A stretch of DNA of 64,000 nucleotides from Testudinibacter aquarius (lineage in GTDB: Bacteria > Pseudomonadota > Gammaproteobacteria > Enterobacterales > Pasteurellaceae): assembly GCF_004342725.1 (NCBI RefSeq), contig NZ_SMCP01000003.1, positions 103,068-167,067 on the forward strand, read 5' to 3'. Of the stretch, positions 1 through 10,114 are shown piece after piece. A program made the position numbers and the translations under genes. The stretch's first letter is position 1. Each line of letters begins with the position of its first letter. The notes under the pieces were generated by a model. It worked only from the letters and a program-made list of their open reading frames with translations, had not been told where the DNA came from and did not search any database.

Positions 1-99
1 AGAAGCAAAAATCAGGATGAGGGGGCTGGATGTAGTGCTGTGATCCGATATCTCACCCTCATCCGCCCTTCGGGCACCTTCTCCCATCAAGGGAGAAGG
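1..99. repeat. Stem-loop repeat unit, copy 1 (cut by window edge)
   Basis: This 99-base stretch is repeated without a mismatch at 198-296. It holds the right half of a stem-loop unit: a GATGAGGG arm, a variable core, a CCCTCATCC arm, a small GCCC-TTC-GGGC hairpin and a terminal hairpin (CTTCTCCC, loop ATCAA, GGGAGAAG). The left half lies outside the window. Related units occur at 156-296, 7423-7468 and 7907-8038. No convincing gene lies in it. Confidence 0.85.
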
Positions 100-155
100 A
101 AGTCATGTGCTGGCAATCGAATTAGTGAAAATGCTGGAACGTAGTCGTTAGAATT

Positions 156-296
156 CCTTCGCCCCTTGTGGGAGAAGGACAGATTTTTGCTTCGTTCAGA
201 AGCAAAAATCAGGATGAGGGGGCTGGATGTAGTGCTGTGATCCGATATCTCACCCTCATCCGCCCTTCGGGCACCTTCTCCCATCAAGGGAGAAGG
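156..296. repeat. Stem-loop repeat unit, copy 2 (complete)
   Basis: This is a complete 141-base unit. In order it holds a hairpin (CCTTCGCCCC, TTGTG, GGAGAAGG), a perfect 12-bp stem GATTTTTGCTTC / GAAGCAAAAATC with loop GTTCA, the arm GGATGAGGG, a core of about 30 bases, the pairing arm CCCTCATCC, the GCCC-TTC-GGGC hairpin and a terminal hairpin. The layout matches 7907-8038. It lies just upstream of ybhA and could sit in its 5' leader. Confidence 0.85.
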
Positions 297-344
297 GGTT
301 ATAAAAATTTCGTATCTCAACCTAGCGCTTTAAAAGGATAAACC

Positions 345-1157
345 ATGAAATATCGTGTAGTAGCATTTGATTTAGACGGCACTTTACTCAACAGCCAAGG
401 CGAAATTCTGCCGAGCAGCATCGAAGCGATCAAAGCCGTGCGTGAAAAAGGGGTGAAAGTGGTGTTGGTGACCGGTCGCCATCACACGGCGGTGAAACCT
501 TATTACCACCAACTGCAACTGGACACCCCGATTATCTGTTGCAACGGCACCTATATCTACGATGTAGCCAGCGACAGCACACCGATTGCCAATCCGTTCA
601 GTTGGCAGCAGGCACGCAAAGTGATTGAGGTGGCTGAGCAATTGGGCATTCATCTGCTGATGTACACCCGCAATCAAATGACCTTCACCGAGTTCAATCC
701 GCATATGCGCAAATTCAGCGAATGGGTGGCACGCTGCCCGCAAGCGGTGCGTCCGGACTTACGTCAACTAAGCAGTTTTTATGAGCCGCTGGCTGCCGGG
801 GAAGCAATCTGGAAATTCGTGATCAGCCACCCTGACCGCACGTTGATGGAAAGTGCGGTAGCGCAATTGCCGAGCGACCAATTCAGCTGCGAATGGTCTT
901 GGATTGATCGGGTGGACGTTGCCAACAACGGCAACAGCAAAGGCGGGCGTTTGTTGGATCTGCTGCAAAGCTGGAATATCGATCCGCAACAGGTGATCGC
1001 CTTCGGCGACAACCACAACGATATCAGCATGCTGACTGCCGTTGGTTTGGGCGTGGCGATGGGCAATGCGGAAGAAGACGTGAAATCGCAAGCCAAGCTG
1101 GTGACCAGCGATAACGATCAAAACGGCATCCAACAAATTTTGGAAAAATATATTTAA
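345..1157 (+). CDS. ybhA: Pyridoxal phosphate phosphatase, Cof-type HAD hydrolase
   Basis: This is a predicted cytosolic haloacid dehalogenase-family phosphatase of 270 residues. The sequence follows E. coli YbhA, a pyridoxal 5'-phosphate phosphatase, closely along its whole length (for example ICCNGTY, ECEWSW-like CEWSW, and GNSKG). Motif I is DLDGT with the nucleophile Asp9 and the acid/base Asp11. Motif II is Thr43 in VTGRHH. Motif IV is GDNHND at residues 221-226. The large insertion between motifs is the C2 cap that sets substrate choice. The ATG at 345 follows AAGGA at a normal distance. The gene stands alone between the repeat cluster and ygiW. Activity on other sugar or nucleotide phosphates is possible, as HAD enzymes are often loose in specificity. 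Confidence 0.9.
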   Translation: MKYRVVAFDLDGTLLNSQGEILPSSIEAIKAVREKGVKVVLVTGRHHTAVKPYYHQLQLDTPIICCNGTYIYDVASDSTPIANPFSWQQARKVIEVAEQLGIHLLMYTRNQMTFTEFNPHMRKFSEWVARCPQAVRPDLRQLSSFYEPLAAGEAIWKFVISHPDRTLMESAVAQLPSDQFSCEWSWIDRVDVANNGNSKGGRLLDLLQSWNIDPQQVIAFGDNHNDISMLTAVGLGVAMGNAEEDVKSQAKLVTSDNDQNGIQQILEKYI

Positions 1158-1168
1158 AAATTTTAACG

Positions 1169-1206
1169 GTTAAGTTTTTTTTAAGAACTCTTTGCTTTAA
1201 TACATA
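1169..1206 (+). promoter_or_regulatory. Candidate QseB/PmrA-type box and promoter of ygiW-qseBC
   Basis: A direct repeat TTAAG-N6-TTAAG runs from 1170 to 1185. It fits the CTTAA-N6-CTTAA type of site that I recall for PmrA and QseB regulators. A possible -10 (TACATA) begins at 1201, which puts the second half-site over the -35 position, as expected for activation. I infer that QseB activates its own operon here. Confidence 0.5.
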
Positions 1207-1279
1207 TCAACAAAGCACAAATACAGATTTATCGCTTTGTAAACATTTGATGAAAAATTAAACTCGGAGAGTAAGTAAT

Positions 1280-1717
1280 ATGAAAAAATTAGCCCTTGTA
1301 TCAGCCTTATTAATCGCCATCAGCGGAACCGCACTGGCTGCAACCCAAGCCACTGAAACGACACAGCCGACCTTTGGTGGTGAGCAAATGGCACAAAAGC
1401 ATGACGGTAAACACCGTGACGGCAAAACGCAACGCGGTGGTTTTAATAACGAACAAGCTGCAGCAATCAAAGTCACTGAAGTGCAAAATGCCAAAGATGA
1501 TCAACGCATCGTCTTGGAAGGTTTCATCGAAAAACAAGTCGGCAAAGAAGACTATTTGTTCAAAGATGACAGTGGCAGCATTGAAGTAGAAATTGATCGT
1601 CGTGCTTGGGCAGGACAAGAAATCACCCCAAACGACAAAGTCAAATTGTTTGGTGAAGTGGATAAATCTTGGAATAAAACCGAAGTGGAAATTTATCGCG
1701 TTGTCAAAGTACAATAG
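1280..1717 (+). CDS. ygiW: YgiW/YdeI-family periplasmic OB-fold stress protein
   Basis: This is a 145-residue exported protein of the bacterial OB-fold (BOF) family. Residues 1-20 form a signal peptide with a cleavage motif near ALA-A. A polar linker follows, then the OB domain from about residue 55 to the end, with the family-typical stretches DDQRIVLEGFI, YLFKDDSG and the IDRRAW motif. YgiW and YdeI proteins are linked to tolerance of peroxide and other stress; the ligand is unclear. It lies directly upstream of qseB-qseC, the same order as in E. coli and Aggregatibacter, where the three are co-transcribed. A hairpin made of two uptake sequences separates it from qseB and could lower downstream transcription. 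Confidence 0.9.
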   Translation: MKKLALVSALLIAISGTALAATQATETTQPTFGGEQMAQKHDGKHRDGKTQRGGFNNEQAAAIKVTEVQNAKDDQRIVLEGFIEKQVGKEDYLFKDDSGSIEVEIDRRAWAGQEITPNDKVKLFGEVDKSWNKTEVEIYRVVKVQ

Positions 1718-1748
1718 ATAGCGTACGGCAACCATAGCACACAAACGC

Positions 1749-1776
1749 AACCGCACTTTTAACTAAGTGCGGTTTT
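1749..1776 (+). terminator. Paired uptake-sequence hairpin between ygiW and qseB
   Basis: Two uptake sequences face each other (ACCGCACTT, short loop, AAGTGCGGT) and are followed by TTTT. This makes a terminator-like hairpin. Since ygiW-qseBC is usually one operon, it may act as a partial terminator. Confidence 0.75.
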
Positions 1777-1802
1777 CACCATTCAAGCTAACGGAAATAA
1801 TC

Positions 1803-2471
1803 ATGCGAATCTTGCTCATTGAAGACGATCCCCTGATCGGTGACGGCCTAAAAATCGGTTTAACCACCTTTAATTATACGGTGGATTGGTTTAAAGACGG
1901 CAAAACCGGCTTTCAAGCACTGGATTCTGCCCCCTATGATGCGGTGGTGCTGGATCTCACCCTACCAAAAATGGACGGCATGGACATTTTGCAACAGTGG
2001 CGCAAGCAAAACCAAGATGTGCCGGTGCTGATTTTGACTGCCCGTGACAGCTTGGAGCAACGGGTCAGTGGCTTGAAGCAGGGGGCTGACGACTATTTGT
2101 GCAAACCCTTTGCTTTAAGTGAAGTCGCCGCTCGGCTAGAGGCGCTGATTCGCCGCCGCAACGGCAATCTCAACCCGATAATTACTCACGGCAATCTGAG
2201 CTTTGAGCCGGATAGTCGGATGGTGAAAATTGACGGACAGCCGATCAATCTGACTACGCGCGAATTTAAACTACTGGCGCTTTTTCTATCAAATAAAGAC
2301 CGAGTGCTGCCACGTGCTTTAATCGAAGAAAAACTACACGGTTGGGATGACGAAATCAGCAGCAACGCGCTGGAAGTGCATATCCATAATCTACGCAAAA
2401 AACTGGGCAACCATTTTATCCGCACAGTACATGGTGTCGGCTACACTTTAGGTAATGTGGATGAAAATTAG
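1803..2471 (+). CDS. qseB: QseB response regulator (OmpR/PhoB class)
   Basis: This is the DNA-binding response regulator of the QseBC two-component system, 222 residues. The receiver domain covers residues 1-115, with the acidic pair Asp8/Asp9, the phospho-acceptor Asp51 and Lys101 in KPF. A winged-helix OmpR-type effector domain fills about 125-220 ([34 protein letters not shown]). I chose the ATG at 1803 because the protein then begins with the canonical MRILLIEDD; an upstream GTG at 1767 lies inside the uptake-sequence hairpin. The last codons overlap the start of qseC, so the two are translationally coupled. Confidence 0.93.
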   Translation: MRILLIEDDPLIGDGLKIGLTTFNYTVDWFKDGKTGFQALDSAPYDAVVLDLTLPKMDGMDILQQWRKQNQDVPVLILTARDSLEQRVSGLKQGADDYLCKPFALSEVAARLEALIRRRNGNLNPIITHGNLSFEPDSRMVKIDGQPINLTTREFKLLALFLSNKDRVLPRALIEEKLHGWDDEISSNALEVHIHNLRKKLGNHFIRTVHGVGYTLGNVDEN

Positions 2472-3816
2472 CAGCCTACGGTTACGCCTGATTATTATCC
2501 TCTCTTTCGCTTCACTGCTACTGTGGAGCGTTGCCACCCTTATCGCTTGGCTGAAAGCTAAAGACGAAACCGACAAAGTGTTTGATACCCAACAAATTTT
2601 ATTTGCTGAACGACTTGCCTCCTCTAATTTACGCCAGATGCTGGTGCAGCAAAATAGTGGGCGAATCAATAAAAGTGTGAAATCACCCAAACATATCCGT
2701 AAAAAACTGTTGGATGATGAGGCATTAGCGTTTGCGATTTTCACCCGTGATGGCGAAAAACTGCTATCCGACGGCGAGCACGGGGATGAAATCGCATTCT
2801 CTCCGGCACGAGGTTTCTCCAAGCAAAAAATTGACGACGATCTCTGGCGGATTTTCTGGCTGCCTGCGGGGAATAATGGCGAGGTGATGATCGCCGTTGC
2901 CCAAGAATTTGAGTATCGCAAAGAGGTGGTTTCCGATATTGTCTTTAGCCAACTCTGGGTTTGGCTGACAGGGCTACCTATCCTATTGGCGTTGATTATT
3001 TTTGTCGTTACTCGTGAACTGGCATCGGTGAAACGATTGCAACGGAAACTCAACCGACGCTCTCCGGACGATAACAGTCCGATTACCGTGCCATCACTGC
3101 CGACAGAAATTCAGCCGATTGTGGACAGCTTAAACCATTTCTTCGACCGCACTTCGAATATGCTATTGCGTGAACGCCGCTTCACTTCTGATGCCGCCCA
3201 CGAATTGCGCAGTCCGTTAACCGCACTTCGGGTGCAAACCGAGATCGCACAGCTTGCCGGCAACGATGTGGCGATGCGTAATCAAGCCTTAAATAACCTA
3301 ACCAGCGGCATCGACCGCGCCAGTCAATTAATCGAACAACTGCTCACGCTTTCACGTTTGGATTCGGTGGTCGAGCTGGATAATTTGGAGCCGATTCAAT
3401 GGCAAGATTTGATTGAATCGTTACTGGGGGAGCGACATTTTTCTGCCGCTAAAAAGCAGATTAGCCTCGAATTTCAGCAATATGGTCAACCGCCGTTGCA
3501 ACAAGGACAACCGTTGCTGGTTTCACTGATGTTACGCAATCTGATCGATAACGCAATTCATTACTGCCCTAATGGTAGTAAAGTGACGGTTTCGCTCTAT
3601 TCCGATCACCTGACGATATCCGACAATGGCGATGGCGTCAGCGAAGAAGCATTGCCTAAACTGGGACAACGCTTCTATCGTCCGGCCGGGCAAAATGAAA
3701 AAGGCAGTGGCTTAGGGCTATCGATCGTGACCCGAATCGCAGAATTGCACCACTATTCGGTTAAATTTAGAAATATTATTCCAAAAGGATTTGAAAGCGA
3801 GATCCGATTCGAATAA
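2455..3816 (+). CDS. qseC: QseC sensor histidine kinase
   Basis: This is the membrane sensor kinase partner of QseB, 453 residues (451 if the second Met at 2461 is used). Transmembrane segments lie near residues 11-31 and 163-185, with a periplasmic sensing domain between them. The phospho-accepting His249 is in [17 protein letters not shown]. The ATPase domain carries the N box ([13 protein letters not shown]), the DNGDGV G1 box and GSGLGLSIV. In enteric bacteria QseC is reported to sense autoinducer-3 and catecholamines; I infer a similar role here but the signal may differ. It overlaps qseB by 17 bases. No terminator is obvious directly after it. Confidence 0.92.
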   Translation: MWMKISSLRLRLIIILSFASLLLWSVATLIAWLKAKDETDKVFDTQQILFAERLASSNLRQMLVQQNSGRINKSVKSPKHIRKKLLDDEALAFAIFTRDGEKLLSDGEHGDEIAFSPARGFSKQKIDDDLWRIFWLPAGNNGEVMIAVAQEFEYRKEVVSDIVFSQLWVWLTGLPILLALIIFVVTRELASVKRLQRKLNRRSPDDNSPITVPSLPTEIQPIVDSLNHFFDRTSNMLLRERRFTSDAAHELRSPLTALRVQTEIAQLAGNDVAMRNQALNNLTSGIDRASQLIEQLLTLSRLDSVVELDNLEPIQWQDLIESLLGERHFSAAKKQISLEFQQYGQPPLQQGQPLLVSLMLRNLIDNAIHYCPNGSKVTVSLYSDHLTISDNGDGVSEEALPKLGQRFYRPAGQNEKGSGLGLSIVTRIAELHHYSVKFRNIIPKGFESEIRFE

Positions 3817-3922
3817 TCCAAAAGTGGTATTTGACATCGTTGTTAAAAATCTGTATTAATAAAATTGAAAAGTAGTAAATCCTTGCTCCAACTTTAGTTT
3901 AAACCAATCATCTGGAGGGGTT

Positions 3923-4153
3923 ATGCCTAAAAAATTACGTAAGAACTTGGGAACGCCGGAACGTATCATCCGAATCTTATTGGGAATTACTTTATGTATC
4001 CTGAGCGCAGTTAAAATTATCGGCCCGTGGGGATATATCGGAGTCTTGATCACTATCAGCGGCTTACTAAGTTATTGTTTAATTTATAAATGGCTAGGCA
4101 TTTCTACTTGTGTCAACAATTGCGAAATTGATTTTGATGATGAACATACTTAA
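3923..4153 (+). CDS. Small DUF2892-type inner-membrane protein
   Basis: This is a 76-residue protein with two closely spaced hydrophobic segments (about residues 19-35 and 39-57), preceded by a basic N-terminus. The opening KNLGTPERIIRILLG and the short loop before GPWGYIG resemble DUF2892/YgaP-like membrane proteins, whose function is unknown. Two cysteines sit at the C-terminal end (STCVNNC), after the second helix. A strong ribosome site (GGAGGGG) precedes the ATG. It stands alone, 106 bases after qseC, and ends at a bidirectional hairpin shared with leuD. I cannot assign a biochemical role. Confidence 0.7.
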   Translation: MPKKLRKNLGTPERIIRILLGITLCILSAVKIIGPWGYIGVLITISGLLSYCLIYKWLGISTCVNNCEIDFDDEHT

Positions 4154-4185
4154 TTAACATACCTGATTAACCTAACAGCAAGATC

Positions 4186-4225
4186 AAAAAACCGCACTTT
4201 ATGCCGAAATGCAAAGTGCGGTTTT
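4186..4225. terminator. Bidirectional terminator built from two uptake sequences
   Basis: AAAAAACCGCACTTT is followed by a short loop and then AAAGTGCGGTTTT. The stem has A and T runs on both sides, so it can end the plus-strand DUF2892 gene and the minus-strand leu operon. Confidence 0.85.
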
Positions 4226-4246
4226 ATCGCAAAAGTTGAGCGCTAA

Positions 4247-4849
4247 CTAACGCAAAAACGCCGGAATATTTTTCTCATACTGCGCAATTTTATCTTCGTG
4301 TTGCAAAGTCAAGCCGATGTTATCCAAGCCCTCTAACAAGCAGTGGCGGCGGAACTCATCCAAATCAAAATGGTAGACTTCGCCCCCAACGGTCACGGTT
4401 TTTGCCACCAGATCCACATCAATCGGTTTGCCCTCGTTTGCCCACACCCATTGGAAAATTTCTTCCACTTGCTCTTCGCTTAAACGAATCGGCAGCATAT
4501 GATTATTGAGGCTGTTGTTATAAAAAATATCGGCGAAACTCGGGGCGATCATCACTTTAAAACCGTAATCTGCCAGTGCCCAAGGCGCATGTTCACGCGA
4601 CGAGCCGCAGCCCAAATTTTTGCGCGCCAATAAAATGCTGGCACCTTGATATTGCGGATAATTCAACACAAATTCCGGGTTCGGTTGTGTGCCGTCCACA
4701 TCCAGATAACGCCATTCGTGAAACAGATGTTTGCCAAAGCCGACACGGGTGATCGCTTGCAAAAATTGTTTCGGGATAATTGCATCGGTATCCACGTTAG
4801 CGGCATCCAGTGGAACGACTAAACCTGAAAGTTGTTTAAAACCTGCCAT
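4247..4849 (-). CDS. leuD: 3-isopropylmalate dehydratase small subunit
   Basis: LeuD, 200 residues, is the swivel-domain subunit of isopropylmalate isomerase. With LeuC it converts 2-isopropylmalate to 3-isopropylmalate in leucine synthesis. Family marks include [16 protein letters not shown] near residues 17-32 and the [13 protein letters not shown] substrate-binding stretch near 81-93. Length matches E. coli LeuD (201). It is the last gene of the leu operon, 10 bases after leuC, with GGAG before its ATG. Transcription ends at the uptake-sequence hairpin just beyond the stop. Confidence 0.96.
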   Translation of the reverse strand: MAGFKQLSGLVVPLDAANVDTDAIIPKQFLQAITRVGFGKHLFHEWRYLDVDGTQPNPEFVLNYPQYQGASILLARKNLGCGSSREHAPWALADYGFKVMIAPSFADIFYNNSLNNHMLPIRLSEEQVEEIFQWVWANEGKPIDVDLVAKTVTVGGEVYHFDLDEFRRHCLLEGLDNIGLTLQHEDKIAQYEKNIPAFLR

Positions 4850-4859
4850 AGTGAACTCC

Positions 4860-6269
4860 TTAATTTAACGAAACTTGGCGAATATCAACAAATTTGCCGA
4901 ACACCGCTGCAGCAGCAGCCATTGCCGGGCTAACCAAATGAGTACGCCCGTTGCGCCCTTGCCGGCCTTCAAAATTGCGGTTGCTGGTGGAGGCACAACG
5001 TTCCCATTCGCCCAAACGGTCATCGTTCATGCCCAAACACATTGAGCAGCCCGGATTACGCCATTCTGCCCCTGCTTCGATAAAGATTTTATCCAAGCCC
5101 TCTTGTTCCGCCTGCTCTTTGACTAAGCCTGAACCCGGCACCACAAGCACCCGTTTGACGTTATCGGCTTTTTTACGCCCTTTCATCACCGCTGCCGCCG
5201 CACGCAGATCTTCAATGCGCGAATTGGTGCAAGAGCCGATAAACACTTGATCAACCGCTACTTGAGTTAAATCGGTATTTGCTTCTAAGCCGATATATTC
5301 CAACGCTTTTTCTGCCGAGCCACGCACCACCGGATCGTCCATTTCCGCCGGGTTAGGCACCCGTTGGTCGATACCGATTACTTGTCCCGGATTGGTGCCC
5401 CACGTCACTTGCGGGGCAATGTCTTTGGCTTCCAACACCACCACCGTGTCAAACTCTGCGCCGTCGTCGGTGTTTAAGGTTTTCCAATATGCCACCGCAT
5501 CATCCCAATCTTTGCCTTGTGGCGCATGTGGACGACCTTTTAAATAGGCAAAGGTGGTTTCGTCCGGCGCAATCAAACCGGCTTTTGCCCCCAATTCAAT
5601 CGCCATGTTGCATACGGTCATACGCCCTTCCATCGATAAATCCCGAATCGCTTCGCCGCAAAATTCAACCACATGCCCGGTACCGCCCGCCATCGTGGTT
5701 TTGCCGATGATTGCCAGCACGATGTCTTTGGCGGTAATACCCGGTCCGACTTTACCGCGCACTTCGATTTTCATACTTTTGGCTCGGGCTTGTTTTAAGG
5801 TTTGTGTTGCCAAAACGTGTTCCACTTCGGATGTGCCGATACCGAACGCCAAGGCGCCAAAAGCACCGTGAGTTGCAGTGTGCGAGTCGCCACAAACGAT
5901 CGTCATGCCCGGCAAGGTTAAACCCTGCTCCGGCCCCATCACATGCACGATCCCTTGCTCTTTGTCGGTCATATCAAACAACGAAATGCCGGTCGCTTTG
6001 CAATTTTTGTCCAATTCCAACACCTGAATTCGCGCCTGCCCTTGCAGTTTGTTGACATCACGCTCTTGGGTGGAGATGCTGTGATCCATAGTTCCGAAAG
6101 TCTTACCTATTTGCCGCACTGGACGGTTTGCCACCCGCAAGCCATCAAAAGCCTGCGGGCTGGTGACTTCGTGAATCAAATGGCGGTTGATGTACAGAAT
6201 CGGGGTTTCGCCTTTCGCCTCGTACACCACATGTGCATCGAACAGTTTTTCATATAAAGTCTTTTTCAT
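4860..6269 (-). CDS. leuC: 3-isopropylmalate dehydratase large subunit
   Basis: LeuC, 469 residues, is the aconitase-family subunit that carries the 4Fe-4S cluster. Cluster cysteines are visible in [12 protein letters not shown] and in GCSMCLGMN. Other marks are [32 protein letters not shown], here quoted only in part as [14 protein letters not shown] chose the ATG at 6269 ([11 protein letters not shown]), which aligns with the E. coli start; an in-frame ATG four codons earlier is possible. It lies between leuB and leuD on the minus strand, with short gaps. Confidence 0.96.
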   Translation of the reverse strand: MKKTLYEKLFDAHVVYEAKGETPILYINRHLIHEVTSPQAFDGLRVANRPVRQIGKTFGTMDHSISTQERDVNKLQGQARIQVLELDKNCKATGISLFDMTDKEQGIVHVMGPEQGLTLPGMTIVCGDSHTATHGAFGALAFGIGTSEVEHVLATQTLKQARAKSMKIEVRGKVGPGITAKDIVLAIIGKTTMAGGTGHVVEFCGEAIRDLSMEGRMTVCNMAIELGAKAGLIAPDETTFAYLKGRPHAPQGKDWDDAVAYWKTLNTDDGAEFDTVVVLEAKDIAPQVTWGTNPGQVIGIDQRVPNPAEMDDPVVRGSAEKALEYIGLEANTDLTQVAVDQVFIGSCTNSRIEDLRAAAAVMKGRKKADNVKRVLVVPGSGLVKEQAEQEGLDKIFIEAGAEWRNPGCSMCLGMNDDRLGEWERCASTSNRNFEGRQGRNGRTHLVSPAMAAAAAVFGKFVDIRQVSLN

Positions 6270-6313
6270 TGTGTCATCCATAAATATGTAAATTCGTTAT
6301 TTTGCCGTGAAAT

Positions 6314-7468
<1,155 letters not shown>

Positions 7469-7819
7469 TTATATTTCCCCTGATAATTCATAATAAATTG
7501 TTGTTAATACATTTTCTAAATCAAAATTAATTTCATCGTTGGTAAAACGAACCACATGAAATCCCAGTTGATTTAATCGTTGAGTTCGTTTTGCATCATA
7601 TACTAACGCATTATCATCAAAGTGTTGCGAGCCGTCTAATTCAATAATAAGTTTATGACGATAACAAACAAAATCCACAATATAGTTTTCAATAGGAACT
7701 TGTCGCCTAAATTTATAACCCTCTAAACGTTTATCTCGCAAATGAAACCATAAGTTCTTTTCTTCTTCTGTCATATTTTTACGTAATGATAACGCATTGT
7801 GCTTAATTCGTTCTTTCAT
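7469..7819 (-). CDS. DUF559 (Vsr-like PD-(D/E)XK) endonuclease-domain protein
   Basis: This is a 116-residue DUF559 protein, a group related to very-short-patch-repair nucleases. The family pattern is intact: an N-terminal helix with LRKNMTEEEKNLWFHLR (residues 12-28), then GYKFRRQ-P-NYIVDF, with Asp49, and LIIELDGSQH with Glu60, Asp62 and His66, which I take as active-site candidates. The ending GFHVVRFTNDEI is also typical. I chose the ATG at 7819; a TTG at 7843 would add eight residues and neither has a strong ribosome site. The gene is AT-rich beside its leu neighbours, runs in the same direction as the operon, and is bracketed by inverted stem-loop repeats. Its natural substrate is unknown. 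One idea is that it cuts or moves these repeats. Confidence 0.85.
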   Translation of the reverse strand: MKERIKHNALSLRKNMTEEEKNLWFHLRDKRLEGYKFRRQVPIENYIVDFVCYRHKLIIELDGSQHFDDNALVYDAKRTQRLNQLGFHVVRFTNDEINFDLENVLTTIYYELSGEI

Positions 7820-7906
7820 TAAATGAATCTCATAACAGTACAAAACTTCGGTTAACGTCTCTTATTCTTGATGCAAGACGGTACATAGGTTGTACCCCCG
7901 ATAATT

Positions 7907-8038
7907 CCTTCTCCCCTTGTGGGAGAAGGACAGATTTTAGCGTCGTTCAGAGGCTAAAATCAGGATGAGGGGAGTACAAATTTACTTGATTTCACCCTCA
8001 TCCGCCCTGCGGGCACCTTCTCCCATCAAGGGAGAAGG
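7907..8038. repeat. Stem-loop repeat unit, copy 3 (complete)
   Basis: This is a 132-base unit with the same order of stems as 156-296: hairpin (CCTTCTCCCC, TTGTG, GGAGAAGG), stem GATTTTAGCGTC / GAGGCTAAAATC with loop GTTCA, GGATGAGGG, a different core, CCCTCATCC, GCCC-TGC-GGGC and a terminal hairpin. The second stem differs from copy 2 at paired positions (T to A with A to T), so pairing is kept. Confidence 0.85.
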
Positions 8039-8052
8039 ACATCGGTTCAATC

Positions 8053-9594
8053 TTATTTTTTCGCTTTCAAATCTGCCACTTTGTGCGCACGGTAAATGGC
8101 GTTAATGGCGTGGATTAAGGCAAGGGCGGAAGATTCTACAATGTCTGTCGCAAGACCGACACCATGGAATTTGCGGCCTTCATATTCAACCACAATATCC
8201 ACTTGCCCTAACGCTTCTGCGCCTTCGCCTTTTGCCACAATATTGTAATGTGACATCCTAATATCCAAACCCGTTAATGCCAAGATGGCATTATAGGTCG
8301 CATCCACCGGTCCATTACCACCGGTGGACACTGTGCTTAATTTCTCGCCATCCAACAATAATTGTACAAAAGAGGTCGCCGGGAAGTCACTGGCTGTATG
8401 CGTGGAAACTTTATCTAATGTCAAACGATCGCCGTCCCCCTGCTGCATATCAATAAACGCCAAGGCTTCCAAATCGTAGTCGAACACTTGCCCTTTTTTG
8501 TCTGCCAATTTCAAGAAAGCATCGTACAAGTTATCCAAATCATAATCGCTCTCTGCATAGCCCATATCCGCCATATGTCCTTTCACTGCGGCACGGCCGG
8601 AACGAGCGGTTAAATTTAACTTCTCTTTTTTCAAGCCGATCGATTCCGGTGACATGATTTCGTAAGTATTTTTATTTTTCAGCATGCCGTCTTGGTGGAT
8701 ACCTGACGAATGCGAAAACGCATTTTTCCCGACAATCGCTTTATTCGGCTGAATCGGCATATTGCACAGCTGGCTGACCATTTGGCTGACCCGGTGGATC
8801 TCTTGGGTGTTAATTCGGGTATCCACTTTGAACATATCCTGACGGGTTTTGATCGCCATCACCACCTCTTCCAGTGCGGTATTGCCGGCACGTTCACCAA
8901 TGCCGTTGACGGTACATTCAATCTGACGCGCCCCGTTCAATACCGCGGTCAATGAGTTGGCGGTCGCCATGCCTAAATCATTGTGGCAATGCACCGAGAC
9001 AATCGCCTTATCGATATTCGGCACCCGGTTCATCACCTGATGAATAATATTGCCATATTCGGTCGGCAGGCAGAAACCGACAGTATCCGGAATATTCACC
9101 GTGGTTGCGCCGGCATTAATCGCCGCTTCCACAATACGGCAAATATTATCAATGCCGGTACGTCCCGCATCTTCGCAGGAAAATTCCACGTCGTTGGTGT
9201 AATTTCTGGCACGTTTCACCGCATGCACCGCTCGTTCAACCACATCATCAAAGGTGCTTTTCAGTTTGGCTTCCACATGCAAGGCGGAACTGGCGATAAA
9301 GGTATGAATCCGGAAACGCTCCGCTTCCTTCAAGGCTTGGTACACTGCATCAATGTCTTTGTCCACCGCACGCGACAATCCACACACCACCGAGTTTTTA
9401 ATATGTTGTCCGATGGTGCGCACCGATTCAAAATCGCCGGAAGACGAAACCGGGAAGCCCACTTCCATCACGTCCACCCCCAAACGCTCCAACGCCAAGG
9501 CAATTTGCAATTTCTCTTTCACCGTTAAACTGGCGCTCAATGCCTGTTCGCCATCACGTAAGGTGGTATCAAAAATAATCACATTATCATTCAT
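8053..9594 (-). CDS. leuA: 2-isopropylmalate synthase
   Basis: LeuA, 513 residues, joins acetyl-CoA to 2-oxoisovalerate, the first committed step to leucine. The TIM-barrel domain starts with the metal-binding [12 protein letters not shown], and HCHNDLGMA near residue 205 supplies metal ligands. A C-terminal LeuA dimer domain (about 370-513) binds leucine for feedback inhibition. I chose the ATG at 9594 because AAGGAA lies just upstream and the start aligns with known LeuA; a longer reading would begin inside the attenuator. Control is shown by the leader peptide and terminator upstream. It is first in the operon, followed by the DUF559 element. Confidence 0.96.
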   Translation of the reverse strand: MNDNVIIFDTTLRDGEQALSASLTVKEKLQIALALERLGVDVMEVGFPVSSSGDFESVRTIGQHIKNSVVCGLSRAVDKDIDAVYQALKEAERFRIHTFIASSALHVEAKLKSTFDDVVERAVHAVKRARNYTNDVEFSCEDAGRTGIDNICRIVEAAINAGATTVNIPDTVGFCLPTEYGNIIHQVMNRVPNIDKAIVSVHCHNDLGMATANSLTAVLNGARQIECTVNGIGERAGNTALEEVVMAIKTRQDMFKVDTRINTQEIHRVSQMVSQLCNMPIQPNKAIVGKNAFSHSSGIHQDGMLKNKNTYEIMSPESIGLKKEKLNLTARSGRAAVKGHMADMGYAESDYDLDNLYDAFLKLADKKGQVFDYDLEALAFIDMQQGDGDRLTLDKVSTHTASDFPATSFVQLLLDGEKLSTVSTGGNGPVDATYNAILALTGLDIRMSHYNIVAKGEGAEALGQVDIVVEYEGRKFHGVGLATDIVESSALALIHAINAIYRAHKVADLKAKK

Positions 9595-9641
9595 CACATT
9601 TTCCTTATATTGATATTGCCCAAAGTGCGGTTTATAAATGC

Positions 9642-9668
9642 AAAAAACCCGCAACGTTGTGCGGGTTT
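9642..9668 (-). terminator. Leucine operon attenuator
   Basis: Read on the minus strand, AAACCCGCA, a short loop and TTGCGGGTTT followed by a T run form an intrinsic terminator between the leader peptide and leuA. This is the expected place for attenuation by leucyl-tRNA supply. Confidence 0.88.
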
Positions 9669-9721
9669 AAAATCTTGTTAACTGTCATTTGCCAATCATC
9701 TGCCACAGTCAAGCCGCACAA

Positions 9722-9769
9722 TTAGTTTGCGAGCAAGAGGAGGAGAGATAAAGCAAACGGAAAATTCAT
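9722..9769 (-). CDS. leuL: leu operon leader peptide
   Basis: This 15-codon open frame reads MNFPFALSLLLLLAN. It has six leucine codons, five of them in a row (CTC, CTC, CTC, TTG, CTC), plus a TTA. It lies between a promoter and a terminator hairpin upstream of leuA. When charged leucyl-tRNA is scarce the ribosome should stall on the leucine run and favour an antiterminator fold, as in the classic enteric leu leader. The rare TTG and repeated CTC codons would increase sensitivity. The ribosome site is weak (CCAAG before ATG). The peptide itself needs no function. Confidence 0.88.
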   Translation of the reverse strand: MNFPFALSLLLLLAN

Positions 9770-9792
9770 CTTGGTATCCAAAACAGTTCAAA

Positions 9793-9823
9793 ATTATAGC
9801 GTGGGGTTATTCTTACTTGCCAA
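9793..9823 (-). promoter_or_regulatory. Promoter of the leu operon
   Basis: A perfect -10 TATAAT lies at 9793-9798 on the minus strand, with TTGGCA at 9818-9823 as a possible -35. The spacing is 19 bp, longer than ideal. The start point would fall about 15-20 bases before the leader peptide ATG. Confidence 0.65.
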
Positions 9824-10027
9824 CCGCACTTTGTCAATCATTCTGATGAAATTTTTCGCTGCAAACAAGCCAGATTAGCATTTCAGAACAGTATAAAATA
9901 CTTTTTATTAAAAAAATATCAGCATAAAACATCAAATTAATGAGTGTTATTAGATTTAATCTGGTTATAAGATTTTTTTAACAGAATACTGTACTGATTG
10001 CAAAACATGATACCAATTTGAGACTTT

Positions 10028-10064
10028 TCAGGTTTTGCGTGCGCCTCCTTGCATGCTATCCTGA
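10028..10064 (+). promoter_or_regulatory. Structured 5' leader of the molbindin gene
   Basis: TCAGG and CCTGA enclose GCGTGC and GCATGC, giving a two-part hairpin about 50 bases before the ATG. I could not match it to the molybdenum cofactor riboswitch. It may be a regulatory hairpin or an operator. The wider stretch 9824-10114 is otherwise AT-rich and shows no gene. Confidence 0.4.
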
Positions 10065-10114
10065 CAAATTAATCGTAATTACTTACCTGTAGCTTTCATA
10101 CTTAAGGAGTCAAT

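Noticed and set aside
1-300. CRISPR array
   Set aside because: Only two full copies, with internal stems and a gap that is itself part of the unit; no regular short spacers and no cas genes.
87-320. 77-residue minus-strand open frame in the repeat cluster
   Set aside because: It is made of the repeat unit read through ([15 protein letters not shown] type text) and has no ribosome site or family match.
1767-1802. Longer QseB start at a GTG
   Set aside because: The added 12 residues come from the uptake-sequence hairpin; the ATG at 1803 gives the canonical response-regulator start.
8983-9528. 181-residue plus-strand open frame inside leuA
   Set aside because: It is the reverse strand of a well-conserved gene and has no family features of its own.
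9821-9836. TTGACA on the minus strand as -35 of the leu promoter
   Set aside because: It lies more than 30 bases from the TATAAT, too far to pair with it.
10021-10114. Molybdenum cofactor riboswitch before mop
   Set aside because: The conserved core of that riboswitch as I know it is not visible; only a simple nested hairpin is seen.
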